DNA of 64,000 nt from Streptomyces massasporeus. GTDB taxonomy: Bacteria; Actinomycetota; Actinomycetes; Streptomycetales; Streptomycetaceae. Where the stretch lies: positions 1 through 64,000 of the forward strand of contig NZ_BMSE01000019.1 in NCBI RefSeq assembly GCF_014648995.1. Reading direction: 5' to 3'. The notes below the pieces were generated by a model. It was not told where the DNA came from. It worked only from the letters and a program-made list of their open reading frames with translations, and made no database searches. Shown here one piece after another: positions 42,641-51,136 of this stretch. Position 1 is the first letter of the stretch. Every line of letters begins with the position of its first letter. The position numbers and the translations under genes are program-made.

Positions 42641-44071
42641 CTAGTCGGTGGGTGTGGTGGCCGTCCGGCGCGAGCCGGCCAGGGCGATCCCGGCCGCGAC
42701 GACGGTGAGCACGGCGGCGACGATCCACGCTTCGCGCAGGGCCGGAATCGGCGACGTCCCGCCGCGGGTGGCGCTGTCGTGGATGACGAGGAGCAGGGCG
42801 ACGCCGATCGCGATGCCCATCTGCTTGGCCATGGTGTGCACGGCGGAGCCCGAGGCGTAGAAGGACTCCGGGATGGTGGTGGACACGCGGCCGGCGAACG
42901 CCGCCATCGCCACGATGGTGCCGATGGAGGTGAGCATGGAGCCGGGCATGATCGCCAGCACGTACGGCAGGTCTGTCGGGGCGGTGACCGTCCACCAGAC
43001 CATGCCGAGACCGAGGACGACGCAGCCCAGCGCCGCGGTGCCGGCCAGACCGATGCTCCGGGCCATCCGCCCGGTGAGCATGGCGAAGACCGGCATCAGC
43101 ACGGTTCCCGGCGCGATGGCCAGACCGGTCTCGATCGCGGAGTAGCCGCGCACGTTCTGCGTCCACAGCACGACCGAGAGCAGCATCACCGCGAAGGCGG
43201 CGCTGTAGACGAACGCCGCGATGTTCGTGCGGACGTAGACCGGCAGTGCGAGCAGTTCGCGCGGGACGACCGGCGAGGCGTGCCGAAGGTTCCGGACCAC
43301 GGCGACGGCGAGCATCAGGGCCGAGCCGGCGAAGGCCGACAGGGTGGTCGCCGAGCCCCATCCGGCGTCCGGTGCCTCGACGAGCGCGAAGACGAGGGCG
43401 CCGACGAAGAGCGCGACGGCCAGGGCGCCGATCAGGTCGGGGGCCGGTGCCGAGGAGCGCCGTTCCGAGGAGGGCAGCACGCGCACTCCGACGCCGACGG
43501 CCAGGGCGCCGATCGGGACGTTGATGAGGAAGATCAGTCGCCAGTCGTACTGGACGAGCAGGCCTCCGACGACCGGTGCCATGGCCGCCGCGATCCCGCC
43601 GGCCGCGGTCCAGCTGCGGATCGCGCGCTGCTGCAGCTCCGGCGGGTTCACCTGCAGCAACAGGCCCATCGAGGTCGGGGTGAGGGCGGCGGCACCGAGC
43701 GCTTGGAGGGCCCGTGCCGCGATCAGGACCGGCAGGGTGGGGGCGAACGCGCACAGTCCGCTGGCCAGGGTGAAGAGCACCAGCCCGCCGAGGAACGTCT
43801 GCTTGCGGCCCAGGTGATCGGCCAGCCGGCCGGCGGGGATCAGCGCGGCGGCGTAGAGGATCGTGTACGCGTTCAGCGTCCAGCTCATGACGGCGTTGCT
43901 GTAGCCGGGGAACTCGTGCTCGATCGCCGGGAAGGCGACGTTCACGATCATCATGTCGAGACTGGTCAGCACGAATCCGCAGCACAGGACGGCGAAGACG
44001 ATCCCCCGGCGGCGGTCGGCCGTCTTGTCCACCGGGGCGGCGGGGGCGGTGGTGGGCGTGTCGGCGCTCAT
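42641..44071 (-). CDS. MFS exporter (DHA2 family)
   Basis: A 476-residue major facilitator with about 14 hydrophobic segments, the number typical of the DHA2/EmrB drug-resistance family. The motif A region reads AALIPAGRLADHLGRKQTFL and motif C-type sequence PVVGGLLVQYDWRLIFLINV is present. It should export the cluster product by proton antiport and give self-resistance. It sits 12 bp upstream of the SnoaL-like protein B gene, in the biosynthetic operon. Confidence 0.92.
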   Translation of the reverse strand: MSADTPTTAPAAPVDKTADRRRGIVFAVLCCGFVLTSLDMMIVNVAFPAIEHEFPGYSNAVMSWTLNAYTILYAAALIPAGRLADHLGRKQTFLGGLVLFTLASGLCAFAPTLPVLIAARALQALGAAALTPTSMGLLLQVNPPELQQRAIRSWTAAGGIAAAMAPVVGGLLVQYDWRLIFLINVPIGALAVGVGVRVLPSSERRSSAPAPDLIGALAVALFVGALVFALVEAPDAGWGSATTLSAFAGSALMLAVAVVRNLRHASPVVPRELLALPVYVRTNIAAFVYSAAFAVMLLSVVLWTQNVRGYSAIETGLAIAPGTVLMPVFAMLTGRMARSIGLAGTAALGCVVLGLGMVWWTVTAPTDLPYVLAIMPGSMLTSIGTIVAMAAFAGRVSTTIPESFYASGSAVHTMAKQMGIAIGVALLLVIHDSATRGGTSPIPALREAWIVAAVLTVVAAGIALAGSRRTATTPTD

Positions 44072-44120
44072 GACAGGTTCTTTCGGTCGCGTTCGGGTGG
44101 GGGGTTCCAGAGCGGCGAGG

Positions 44121-45494
44121 TCAGCGGATGACGCCCTTGGTCCTCATCAGGTGTTCGGACAGGTAGCCGTCGTGCGGCACCCCGGGTTTCATCCATGTCG
44201 TGGTGTGGGAGCCGATGTAGACGTTGGCGATGCCCGGCTCGTCGAGCAGCCGGCGCGCGAACTCCATGTCCTCGGTGATCGCCGCGACGACCAGCGAGGA
44301 GGTGAGCGGCGCGATCCCGTCGGCCCGGCGGTACGGTGCCACCCAGACACAGGGGAAGGGCAGTTCCACGCCCAGCACGGGAGCCTTGGCGTCGGGGGCG
44401 ACCCGGACGACCGGGTGCAGGACCGCCGCCCCCGGACGGACCGTCTCGACGATGTCGTCCCGGCCGTAGGCCGTGGTGCCCGTCCCGGCCTGTTCGACGT
44501 AGTCGGCGAGTTGACGGGCCGTCTCCTCGGGCAGTTCGATGCGGAGCTTGCCGGCCTCGACCTCGGCGAGCCGGCCGGCGAGGGCGGCGGCGAAGGCGTG
44601 CGCCGTCGCCGTGTCGCCCTCGACGAGGACCGCGGTGGTGCAGGTGCAGGCGGCGCCGCCGAGGCCCGCGACCGAGGCCGCGATCGTGTCCAGGTGCTCG
44701 TGCCAGTCGACGTCGTCGGTGACGACCGTCTTCGAGCGCCCGGGCCCCTGGGTGAGCACGGCCGGGTTCGCGGCGTACTTGTCCACGACGGACTGCCCGC
44801 CGTAGACCAGCGCGCGGTCGGCCTGCTCAATGAGGACGTCGGCGACGTCGTGGTCGGTGGGCAGCAGGGCCACGTGCGAGGTGAAGCCCGCTTCCCGGAA
44901 AGCGCGCACGAGACGCTGCGGGGTGAACGGCTCGCGGCTCGACGGCCGGACCGCCACCGCGTAGCCGAGGGCCAGGGCGCTGGGCCACAGGCTGTGCACG
45001 CCCGGGGTGTTGCCGGAGGCGTGGACCGCGAGTGTCCTGCCCTGGCGCGCCCAGTACGCCGCGCCCTCCCGCAGCCGGGGGTCGTCGAGGTCGGTGACGG
45101 CGCCCCGCGGGATCTCCTGCGCGAGTGTGTCCGGCAGGGCCCGCAGCGTCCGGGCGATGGCGGCGACCGAAGCGTGCGCGATCGCGCGCGGCACTCCGGC
45201 GCACAGGCTCACCAGGTCGAGGTAGTCGTCGGCCGACTGCCCCTCGAGCATGGCGTTCTCGAACAGGTCGGCCGCCTTGGCGAGCATCTCCAGCCGGGTC
45301 GCGTAGGGCAGCACGGGAGCCTGGGCCAGCCGGGCGAAGGCGCGGGTGACGTAGAGCCGGGGGACCTCGCTGACGGCGCCGATCTCGCGGCCGTCGGGCA
45401 GACGGAGCGGTTTGCTCGCCCGGGCCCGGTACTCGCCCGCGTCGGTGATCGCGTCGACGTGGGTGAACACGGGCGCGGCTTGGGGGGCGGTCAT
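44121..45494 (-). CDS. LuxC-like acyl-CoA/acyl-thioester reductase
   Basis: A 457-residue aldehyde-dehydrogenase-fold reductase of the LuxC/acyl-CoA reductase group. It has VHASGNTPGVHSLWPSALAL (cofactor loop), ADRALVYGGQSVVDKYAA, and the catalytic cysteine region GLGGAACTCTTAVLVEG with Cys283 or Cys285. LuxC-type enzymes reduce an activated fatty acyl group to an aldehyde with NADPH. The gene lies 2 bp downstream of a LuxE-like gene, recreating the LuxC-LuxE partnership of fatty acid reductase outside a lux operon. Confidence 0.88.
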   Translation of the reverse strand: MTAPQAAPVFTHVDAITDAGEYRARASKPLRLPDGREIGAVSEVPRLYVTRAFARLAQAPVLPYATRLEMLAKAADLFENAMLEGQSADDYLDLVSLCAGVPRAIAHASVAAIARTLRALPDTLAQEIPRGAVTDLDDPRLREGAAYWARQGRTLAVHASGNTPGVHSLWPSALALGYAVAVRPSSREPFTPQRLVRAFREAGFTSHVALLPTDHDVADVLIEQADRALVYGGQSVVDKYAANPAVLTQGPGRSKTVVTDDVDWHEHLDTIAASVAGLGGAACTCTTAVLVEGDTATAHAFAAALAGRLAEVEAGKLRIELPEETARQLADYVEQAGTGTTAYGRDDIVETVRPGAAVLHPVVRVAPDAKAPVLGVELPFPCVWVAPYRRADGIAPLTSSLVVAAITEDMEFARRLLDEPGIANVYIGSHTTTWMKPGVPHDGYLSEHLMRTKGVIR

Positions 45495-45496
45495 CG

Positions 45497-46612
45497 TCAG
45501 TAGACCCCCTCGGTGACGCGGGTGCCCTCGAACGTCTGCACTGGCGCGACGTCGGCGACCGCGTCTCCGATGTGGCCGTCCTCGGCCGCCACCCGGATCG
45601 CGGTGTCGCGTTCCAGGTTGTTGGGGACGAGCGCGAACTTGGAGATGTGGTTCATCACGATCTGCCCGCGCTCGCCGTAGGGGACGGGCCGGCCCGTGTC
45701 GGGGTCGACGACCCGGAAGAACACGTACGGGGAGAACGGGTCGAAGGTCGCGAGGCCCGAGGGCTGTTCCTCCTTGCGTTCCACGGCGACGCTGAGGATC
45801 GTCGTACTGCCGTAGCCGCCGACGATCGGGATGCCGGGGAACACCTCTTCGCGCAGGATGGCGCGGGTGTCCGGGTCCATGTGCGCCCCGCCCCAGGCGA
45901 TGCGCTTGACCTTGGAGCGGACGAGCTCGACGAGTTCGGGACGTTCGGCGATCTTCGTCAGCAGGATCGGGATGGTCTGGATCATCCCGATGTCCTGGGT
46001 CGCGAGGATGTCGGCGGTCTGGTCGACGAGATGGTCGACGTAGGCGCGCAGCTCGTCGGTCTGGCCGCGCTCGATGAGCTTCTTGACCCAGCGCGGGTCG
46101 ATGTCGATGCTGAACCGCTTGCCGCCCAGGGCGTGCGACTGCCGGACGGTGACCTCGCCGATCATGTGCGGGCCGGACGGTGTCGTGGCGAGCAGGTTGA
46201 TGCCCGAACCGCCGAGACCCGAAGCGGCTTTGCGGCCCGCCCAGGCCAGGTAGCGGGTGAACCAGTCCTCGAACATGACGAACCGCTTGGGCCGGCCCGT
46301 CGTGCCGCCGCTCTCGAAGATGGCCGCGATCTTCGGCGACTCGCCGAGGCCGCGCGGGACGAGGTCCTCCGCGGCGATGTCGCGGAACTCGTCGACGACG
46401 TTGGGGAACAGGGCGAGATCCTCGACGGACTTCACGTCGGTGAGGGGGTCGAAGCCCAGGGTGGCCTTGCGCTTCAGCCAGAACGGCGACCCCGTCCGCG
46501 GCCCGAAATGCCACTGCATGAGGGTGCGCACGTATGCGTCGGCATCGGTGACGGTCTGCTGCAGCGGGTCGACATCCAGGATCGACCAGTCGTGGGCGCC
46601 GGGGTCAGACAT
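45497..46612 (-). CDS. LuxE/PaaK-like acyl-activating (AMP-forming) enzyme
   Basis: A 371-residue member of the ANL superfamily, close in size and pattern to LuxE acyl-protein synthetases. The AMP-binding P-loop is ESGGTTGRPKRFVM (100-113); VGGYGSTTILSVAVERK supplies the adenine/acyl site. The C-terminal domain is short, as in LuxE, so a full ligase swivel domain is missing. It probably adenylates a carboxylic acid and hands the acyl group to itself, an ACP or the LuxC-like reductase next door. Confidence 0.85.
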   Translation of the reverse strand: MSDPGAHDWSILDVDPLQQTVTDADAYVRTLMQWHFGPRTGSPFWLKRKATLGFDPLTDVKSVEDLALFPNVVDEFRDIAAEDLVPRGLGESPKIAAIFESGGTTGRPKRFVMFEDWFTRYLAWAGRKAASGLGGSGINLLATTPSGPHMIGEVTVRQSHALGGKRFSIDIDPRWVKKLIERGQTDELRAYVDHLVDQTADILATQDIGMIQTIPILLTKIAERPELVELVRSKVKRIAWGGAHMDPDTRAILREEVFPGIPIVGGYGSTTILSVAVERKEEQPSGLATFDPFSPYVFFRVVDPDTGRPVPYGERGQIVMNHISKFALVPNNLERDTAIRVAAEDGHIGDAVADVAPVQTFEGTRVTEGVY

Positions 46613-46663
46613 CGTGGGTCCTTTCGGGGGGGGTGCATGCGGGGCGGAGAGGGGTGTGGGGGG

Positions 46664-47728
46664 TCAGGGGCGCGGGACCGAGGGGCCGAGCTTCTGCACG
46701 AGCGCGGCCGACCAGGTGAAACCGCCGCCGCCGCCGACGACGAGCGCGTACTGCCCGTCGGCGATGAGGCCGGTGCGCCGCAGATGGTCCAGGTTCGCGA
46801 GGAAGTCGCCGGCGCCCAGATGTCCTGTCGTGTCGCGCTCGCAGTGCAGCGTCGGCGCGAGCCGCGGATCGATCGCCTCGGAGTACATGAGGTCGAGCAC
46901 CTTGGGGCTGAGCCGGGGAAGCATCGTCGCGGCCACGTCGCCGATGCCGACACCGGCTCTGTCGATGACTCCGGCGACGAGTTCGCCGATGGTCTTGACC
47001 GCGACGTCGCGGAACTCGGCGGTGCCGCCGGAGCGTTGGAAGAAGGCGCGCTTGGTGGCCTTGACGTCGACGGCAGCCCGCAGGGCGTGGGGGGTGGTAC
47101 CGAAGGCGTCGCCCTCGCGGTACATGGCCTCGAACTGCGGCCGGGCGCGCGAGTCCAGGGCGAGGACGCGCAGGGCGGGCCCGGTCCTGCGATCGGCGTG
47201 CGGGGAGAGGACCACGCAGGTGGCGCCGTCGCCGTACACGGTGTCGTAGTCGCTGCCCCACCGGTCGAAGCCGTCGCCGCCGAAGGTGTCCGCCGTGGTC
47301 ACCACGCTCAGGGCCGGCGCTCCGGGGGCCGCGGAGCGGACCCGCTCGACGGCGATGCCGAGCGCCGCGGCTCCGCCGTTGCACATCTGCCCGACGGACA
47401 GGGGGACGCAGCTGTCGAACCCGGCCTCGTGCGCGACGAAGTGCGCGGGGGACCAGAAGTCGTGCCCCTGGTAGTAGGTGTGGGCGTGCAGCAGGTGCCC
47501 GACCTGGTCGGGTGCGGCACCCGCCCTGGTGGCGGCGGCGCGTGCCGCGGCCGCGGCGAGTAACGGCGCCGGCTCGTCGGCGACGTGCACCCGCGTCACG
47601 CCCAGCCGGTCGCGCTCCGACTCGGTGATGCGCCCCGACCGTACGGCCTCCTCGGCGGACTCCGTCGCCGGTGGCAGCACCACGGCACTGCCGATCACGA
47701 AGGCGCCCGGCTCAGTCGGCGGCCGCAT
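46664..47728 (-). CDS. KAS III (FabH)-like protein B with altered catalytic motifs
   Basis: A 354-residue FabH-fold protein, distant from protein A but with the same departures. Cys116 is present in SVGQMCNGGAAAL; the PHQAN position reads MLPRLSPKV (269-277) and the Asn position TGHLGAGD (301-308). Both KAS III-like proteins thus belong to one unusual subfamily. ATG 47728 has AGGAG 7 nt upstream. It follows SnoaL-like protein C in the operon, repeating the SnoaL-then-KAS III order seen at 42.6-41.1 kb. Confidence 0.9.
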   Translation of the reverse strand: MRPPTEPGAFVIGSAVVLPPATESAEEAVRSGRITESERDRLGVTRVHVADEPAPLLAAAAARAAATRAGAAPDQVGHLLHAHTYYQGHDFWSPAHFVAHEAGFDSCVPLSVGQMCNGGAAALGIAVERVRSAAPGAPALSVVTTADTFGGDGFDRWGSDYDTVYGDGATCVVLSPHADRRTGPALRVLALDSRARPQFEAMYREGDAFGTTPHALRAAVDVKATKRAFFQRSGGTAEFRDVAVKTIGELVAGVIDRAGVGIGDVAATMLPRLSPKVLDLMYSEAIDPRLAPTLHCERDTTGHLGAGDFLANLDHLRRTGLIADGQYALVVGGGGGFTWSAALVQKLGPSVPRP

Positions 47729-47773
47729 GGGACGGCTCCTGTCGTGCTCCGGTGGGGAAGATCGTGCCGTTCA

Positions 47774-48262
47774 TCAGGCTCGGGCTCCCGCCGGGATCGT
47801 CGCGCCGAGCTGGCCGTACAGGTCGAGCTGGTCGTCGCTGAGCCAGTACTCGGCGATGCGCCGGTTCTCGAGCCGCAGGATGTCGACGCCGCAGATGGAG
47901 ACCTCGGTGCCGGGCGGCGCGGTGGCCGTGGCGGGGACGCCGCCCTGCCACGTCCCGGTGAAGCGCCAGCGCGCCACGACGTACTCGTCACCGACGAGCC
48001 AGGGCCCGAGCTCGGCGGCGAATCGTGCGCCCGGGCGGTAACAGCTCCGGAAGCCCTCGATCCAGCGCGTGACGTCGTCGCGGGTGGTCAGCGACGCCGA
48101 GGGGGGCATCCCGAAGAGCGGCAGGTGCACGGTCACGTCGTCGGTGATGAACTCGGCCGGGTCGGACCCGCCGGTGCCGTTCCACAATCCGGTCCAGAAT
48201 TCCCAGATCGTCTGCCCGAGGTCGGCGCATGGATTACCTGCCGAGATTGGCGTGGGTCGCAT
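47774..48262 (-). CDS. SnoaL-like (NTF2-fold) protein C
   Basis: A 162-residue NTF2-fold protein, TIWEFWTGLWNGTGGSDPAE at the start, TTRDDVTRWIEGFRSCYRPG in the middle and CGVDILRLENRRIAEYWLSD near the end. It is the first gene of the leftward operon. ATG 48262 is preceded by GGGGGAG. It faces the divergent TetR gene across 450 bp of regulatory DNA. Confidence 0.86.
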   Translation of the reverse strand: MRPTPISAGNPCADLGQTIWEFWTGLWNGTGGSDPAEFITDDVTVHLPLFGMPPSASLTTRDDVTRWIEGFRSCYRPGARFAAELGPWLVGDEYVVARWRFTGTWQGGVPATATAPPGTEVSICGVDILRLENRRIAEYWLSDDQLDLYGQLGATIPAGARA

Positions 48263-48712
48263 CGTCTTTCTCCCCCTGCGAATTGCACGAACGGGTTGAC
48301 GGCCGCGGAATCATCGATGGCACCCTGCGCGTCTCGCGATGGGAAGACGCTTCTCCGGGTGAAATTCTGGGGTATTTCACATAAGCGGGCTCGTCGGCCA
48401 TTTCCATCCCCCAGCTCACGCCTCCCGGGAACGCCCTGCCGCGGCCGTGTGACCCCGGCGGGCGGCTGCGGCCTGCCCCCGGCAGCACTGACCATAGCCC
48501 AGCCCGATCCCCTCCGCAACCCCTAAGTAAGTAGGTGCATACAACTGACTAGCCGCCCAGAGCAGGGACTTGACCCGAGACTCATCAGGTTAGTTAGCAC
48601 TAGCAGCCAAGCTGATGCCGCAACCGCCGACACCGACGGGCCGGGTGGGGAGCCGGCGTCGAGGTGTGACACAAGTCGAGGAGCCCGACGCGCGGATGTG
48701 ACACAATGAACT
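48263..48712. promoter_or_regulatory. Divergent promoter region between SnoaL-C operon and tetR
   Basis: 450 bp without a gene, less GC-rich than its flanks. It contains CTAAGTAAGTAGG (about 48522-48534) and GGTTAGTTAGCACTAG (about 48588-48603). Both resemble parts of an inverted repeat just upstream of the SARP gene (57180-57203). It also contains two TGTGACACA palindromes close to tetR. Confidence 0.55.
48665..48705. promoter_or_regulatory. Two TGTGACACA palindromes, candidate TetR operators
   Basis: TGTGACACA occurs at 48665-48673 and 48697-48705. The 32-bp period is close to three helical turns, so two dimers would sit on the same face of the DNA. The second copy ends 7 bp before the tetR ATG, which suggests autorepression. 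Confidence 0.5.
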
Positions 48713-49303
48713 ATGCAAAAAATCCGCATGTCAGCAGCGCAGCGACGAGCCCAGATTCTCGATATCGCCATGCTGGAGTTCTCCCGGACGGGACTCTTCG
48801 GCACCCCTGTCGATGTGATCGCCAAGGCGGCGGGTGTGACGCAGCCGTACGTTTTCCGGCTATTCGGCAGCAAGACGAAATTGTTCACCGAATGTGTTCG
48901 CATTTCGTTTACGCAGTCGACGACCCGCATGCTCGACGCGGCTGAAGGACTGTCCGGTGTGAACGCGCTGGTGGCGATGGGCAACCAGTACCGGTCGAAC
49001 CTGGAGAACAATCCCGATGTGCTGATCCAGGTGCAGGCCTTCGCCGCGTGCGCCAACGACGAGGTGCGCGAGGCCGTGCGGGAGTGTTACGGCGACCAGT
49101 GGCAGCAGCTGGCCAAGCGGGCCGGCGTGGATCCGGTGCAGATGAAGATCTACATGGCGCTGGGACTGCTCCTGAACGATCTGACGATGATCGGCGCCAA
49201 GCCGGGCGCGGGCATGGACGAGCAGTGGGTGGAGGACGCCTACACCGTCATCGACGCCTCGGTCTTCGCCGCGTTGGGGACACTGCCCGACCCGGACGCG
49301 TGA
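48713..49303 (+). CDS. TetR-family transcriptional regulator
   Basis: A 196-residue TetR protein. The helix-turn-helix is in the first 50 residues (AAQRRAQILDIAMLEFSRTG, VIAKAAGVTQPYVFRLFGSK), followed by an all-helical ligand domain. An internal ATG (MSAAQRRA, 48728) is an alternative start. It is divergent from the leftward biosynthetic operon and probably represses it until an intermediate or product binds. Several rarely used A/T-ending codons at the 5' end match the lower GC of the region. Confidence 0.92.
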   Translation: MQKIRMSAAQRRAQILDIAMLEFSRTGLFGTPVDVIAKAAGVTQPYVFRLFGSKTKLFTECVRISFTQSTTRMLDAAEGLSGVNALVAMGNQYRSNLENNPDVLIQVQAFAACANDEVREAVRECYGDQWQQLAKRAGVDPVQMKIYMALGLLLNDLTMIGAKPGAGMDEQWVEDAYTVIDASVFAALGTLPDPDA

Positions 49304-49492
49304 CCGCGCACCCTCACACGGGCTCTCGCCGGATTTCCGCCCGCGCGGTGTATCCACGGCAGCCTCCGCGGCCTCTGTACGGGGGCCGGCGGGACGACAC
49401 CCGGACAGGACGTCCCCCGGTGACCGGACCGTAGGGGGCCGTGAGCGGCCCCGTCCCCGTCGAGGGGACCGTTTGTGGAGGGAACCGTCGTC

Positions 49493-50239
49493 ATGCCGGA
49501 CAGTCAGCGCCGTGTCGTCATCGTCTCGGGGGGATCGCGCAGCATCGGGCGCGCCGTCGCCGTCCAGCTCGCCGCCGAAGGGCACGACATCGCCTTCTGC
49601 GGCCGCAGTCGTTCCGCCGCCGCGGAGGAGACGGCCGAACTCGTCCGCGCACAGGGAGCGGCCTGCTTCCACGCGCCGTGCGACGTCGCCGACCACGTGG
49701 CCGTGGAGACGTTCGTCAAGCAGGCGGAGCATGAACTCGGGCCCGTGTACGGCCTGGTGAACTCCGCGGGCATCGTCCGGGACAGCCACCTGGTGATGAT
49801 GCCGGTCGAGGACTGGGGAGCGGTCATCGACACCAATCTGACGGGCACCTTCAACTTCTGCCGCACGGTCGGCTTCGGCATGCTCAAGCGGCGAGCCGGC
49901 GTCATCGTCAACATCTCGTCCGTGGCCGGCGTCTACGGCCACGCCACCCAGGCCAACTACTCGGCGTCCAAGGGCGGAGTGAACAGCCTCACCCGGACCC
50001 TCGCCAAGGAGCTGGCCCGGCAGGGTGTCCGGGTCAACGCCGTGGCACCGGGGTTCATCGACACCGACATGACCGACGAGATGAGCGACAAGGCACGCAA
50101 GGAGGCCGTCGCCGCGGTTCCGCTGCGCCGCTTCGGCACCGCGCAGGAGGTCGCCGACCTCACCGCGTTCCTGATGTCGGACAAGGCCGGCTACATCACC
50201 GGGCAGATCCTCCAGGTCGACGGCGGCGTGGCCCTGTGA
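49493..50239 (+). CDS. FabG-like 3-oxoacyl-ACP reductase (SDR)
   Basis: A 248-residue SDR close to FabG: VSGGSRSIGRAVAVQL cofactor motif, NSAGIVRDSHLVMMPVEDW, catalytic Ser in NISSVAG and YSASKGG (Tyr/Lys), FIDTDMTD and the end QILQVDGGVAL. It should reduce a beta-keto group on the growing chain, the only clear ketoreductase of the cluster. ATG 49493 is preceded by GGAGGG; GTG 49475 would add six residues. The stop overlaps the start of the phosphopantetheinyl transferase gene (GTGA). Confidence 0.93.
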   Translation: MPDSQRRVVIVSGGSRSIGRAVAVQLAAEGHDIAFCGRSRSAAAEETAELVRAQGAACFHAPCDVADHVAVETFVKQAEHELGPVYGLVNSAGIVRDSHLVMMPVEDWGAVIDTNLTGTFNFCRTVGFGMLKRRAGVIVNISSVAGVYGHATQANYSASKGGVNSLTRTLAKELARQGVRVNAVAPGFIDTDMTDEMSDKARKEAVAAVPLRRFGTAQEVADLTAFLMSDKAGYITGQILQVDGGVAL

Positions 50240-50937
50240 CCCCACCGCGCGCCCGCCCCCGGCCCGGCGAGCTGCACGTGTGGTGGCTGCCGGTGCCGTC
50301 GGGCGCGTCCCCGGGGCAGGCCCACTCGGTGCTCGACGCCGCCGAGATCGCGCGCGCCGAACGGCTGCGCGAGCCGGAGAGCAGGAACCGCTTCGTGCTG
50401 GCCCACGCCGGTCTGCGGATGCTGTGCGCCCGGTACCTGGGCACCGGGCCGGGCGGGGTGGCCTTCGAGCGGGCGCCGTGTCCGCGCTGCGGGGCCTCCG
50501 GCCACGGCCGTCCCCGGCTGCGTGGTGGGGTCGGCCCGGAGTTCTCCATGACGCATTCCGGAACCGCGGTCCTGTACGCGTTCGCGGCCGCCCCCGTGGG
50601 AGTCGACCTGGAGGCGGCGCCGACCCGGCCCGGACTCGAGCGGACCGTCGGCGGGTGGCTGCACTCCGGCGAACGGCGGGCGCTCGACGCGCTCCCCGAG
50701 GACGAACGCCCGAGCGCGTTTCTGCGGACGTGGGTGCGCAAGGAGGCCTATCTGAAGGGCGTCGGCACGGGCATCGCCCACGGCGTGGACGGCCGGCCCG
50801 GCTCGGACGACCCCGCGTGGACGCTGCTGGACCTCGACGCGCCCTGCGGCTTCGTCGCCGCCGCGGCCGTCCGCGACGGCGCACCGGCCACGCTGGTCAG
50901 CGGCACTCTGCCGGTGTCGGCGGTGGCGACGCTGTGA
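50236..50937 (+). CDS. 4'-phosphopantetheinyl transferase (Sfp type)
   Basis: A 233-residue Sfp-type transferase that loads CoA's phosphopantetheine arm onto carrier proteins. It has RNRFVLAHAGLRMLCARYLG near the start, FSMTHSG, the magnesium-binding APVGVDLEAAP and the family signature FLRTWVRKEAYLKGVGTG. Its client is presumably the ACP at 54332-54607. It starts at GTG 50236, overlapping the fabG-like stop. Confidence 0.94.
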   Translation: MTPPRARPRPGELHVWWLPVPSGASPGQAHSVLDAAEIARAERLREPESRNRFVLAHAGLRMLCARYLGTGPGGVAFERAPCPRCGASGHGRPRLRGGVGPEFSMTHSGTAVLYAFAAAPVGVDLEAAPTRPGLERTVGGWLHSGERRALDALPEDERPSAFLRTWVRKEAYLKGVGTGIAHGVDGRPGSDDPAWTLLDLDAPCGFVAAAAVRDGAPATLVSGTLPVSAVATL

Positions 50938-50948
50938 GGAGGCATGCC

Positions 50949-51131
50949 ATGTGGCGCGGCGGCGAGCAGGATCCCTCCGGGGACGAGGAGTGGCTGACGG
51001 CGATGGTGCGGGAGGCGGTCGGGGAGGTCCCGCGGCGGCTGCGGGCCGAGGTGGCGAGCTGGCCGGCCCCGTGCGGCGCACCGCTGCACGAACCCTGTGG
51101 GTGCCCGGAGCCGGACTCGGCGGATCCCTGA
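50949..51131 (+). CDS. Small acidic hypothetical protein
   Basis: A 60-residue protein starting at ATG 50949 with GAGGAGG 6 nt upstream. It begins MWRGGEQDPSGDEEWLTAMV, continues as an amphipathic helix (VREAVGEVPRRLRAEVASW) and ends with four cysteine/proline-rich turns (PCGAPLHEPCGCPEPDSADP). It is the third gene of the fabG-PPTase operon. No family recognised; the three cysteines could bind metal. Confidence 0.65.
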   Translation: MWRGGEQDPSGDEEWLTAMVREAVGEVPRRLRAEVASWPAPCGAPLHEPCGCPEPDSADP

Positions 51132-51136
51132 CAACG

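Noticed and set aside
45572..47563. A 663-residue plus-strand open frame opposite the LuxE-like and KAS III-like genes.
   Set aside because: It is the antisense shadow of two genes with clear catalytic motifs, and no ribosome site or family pattern is seen.
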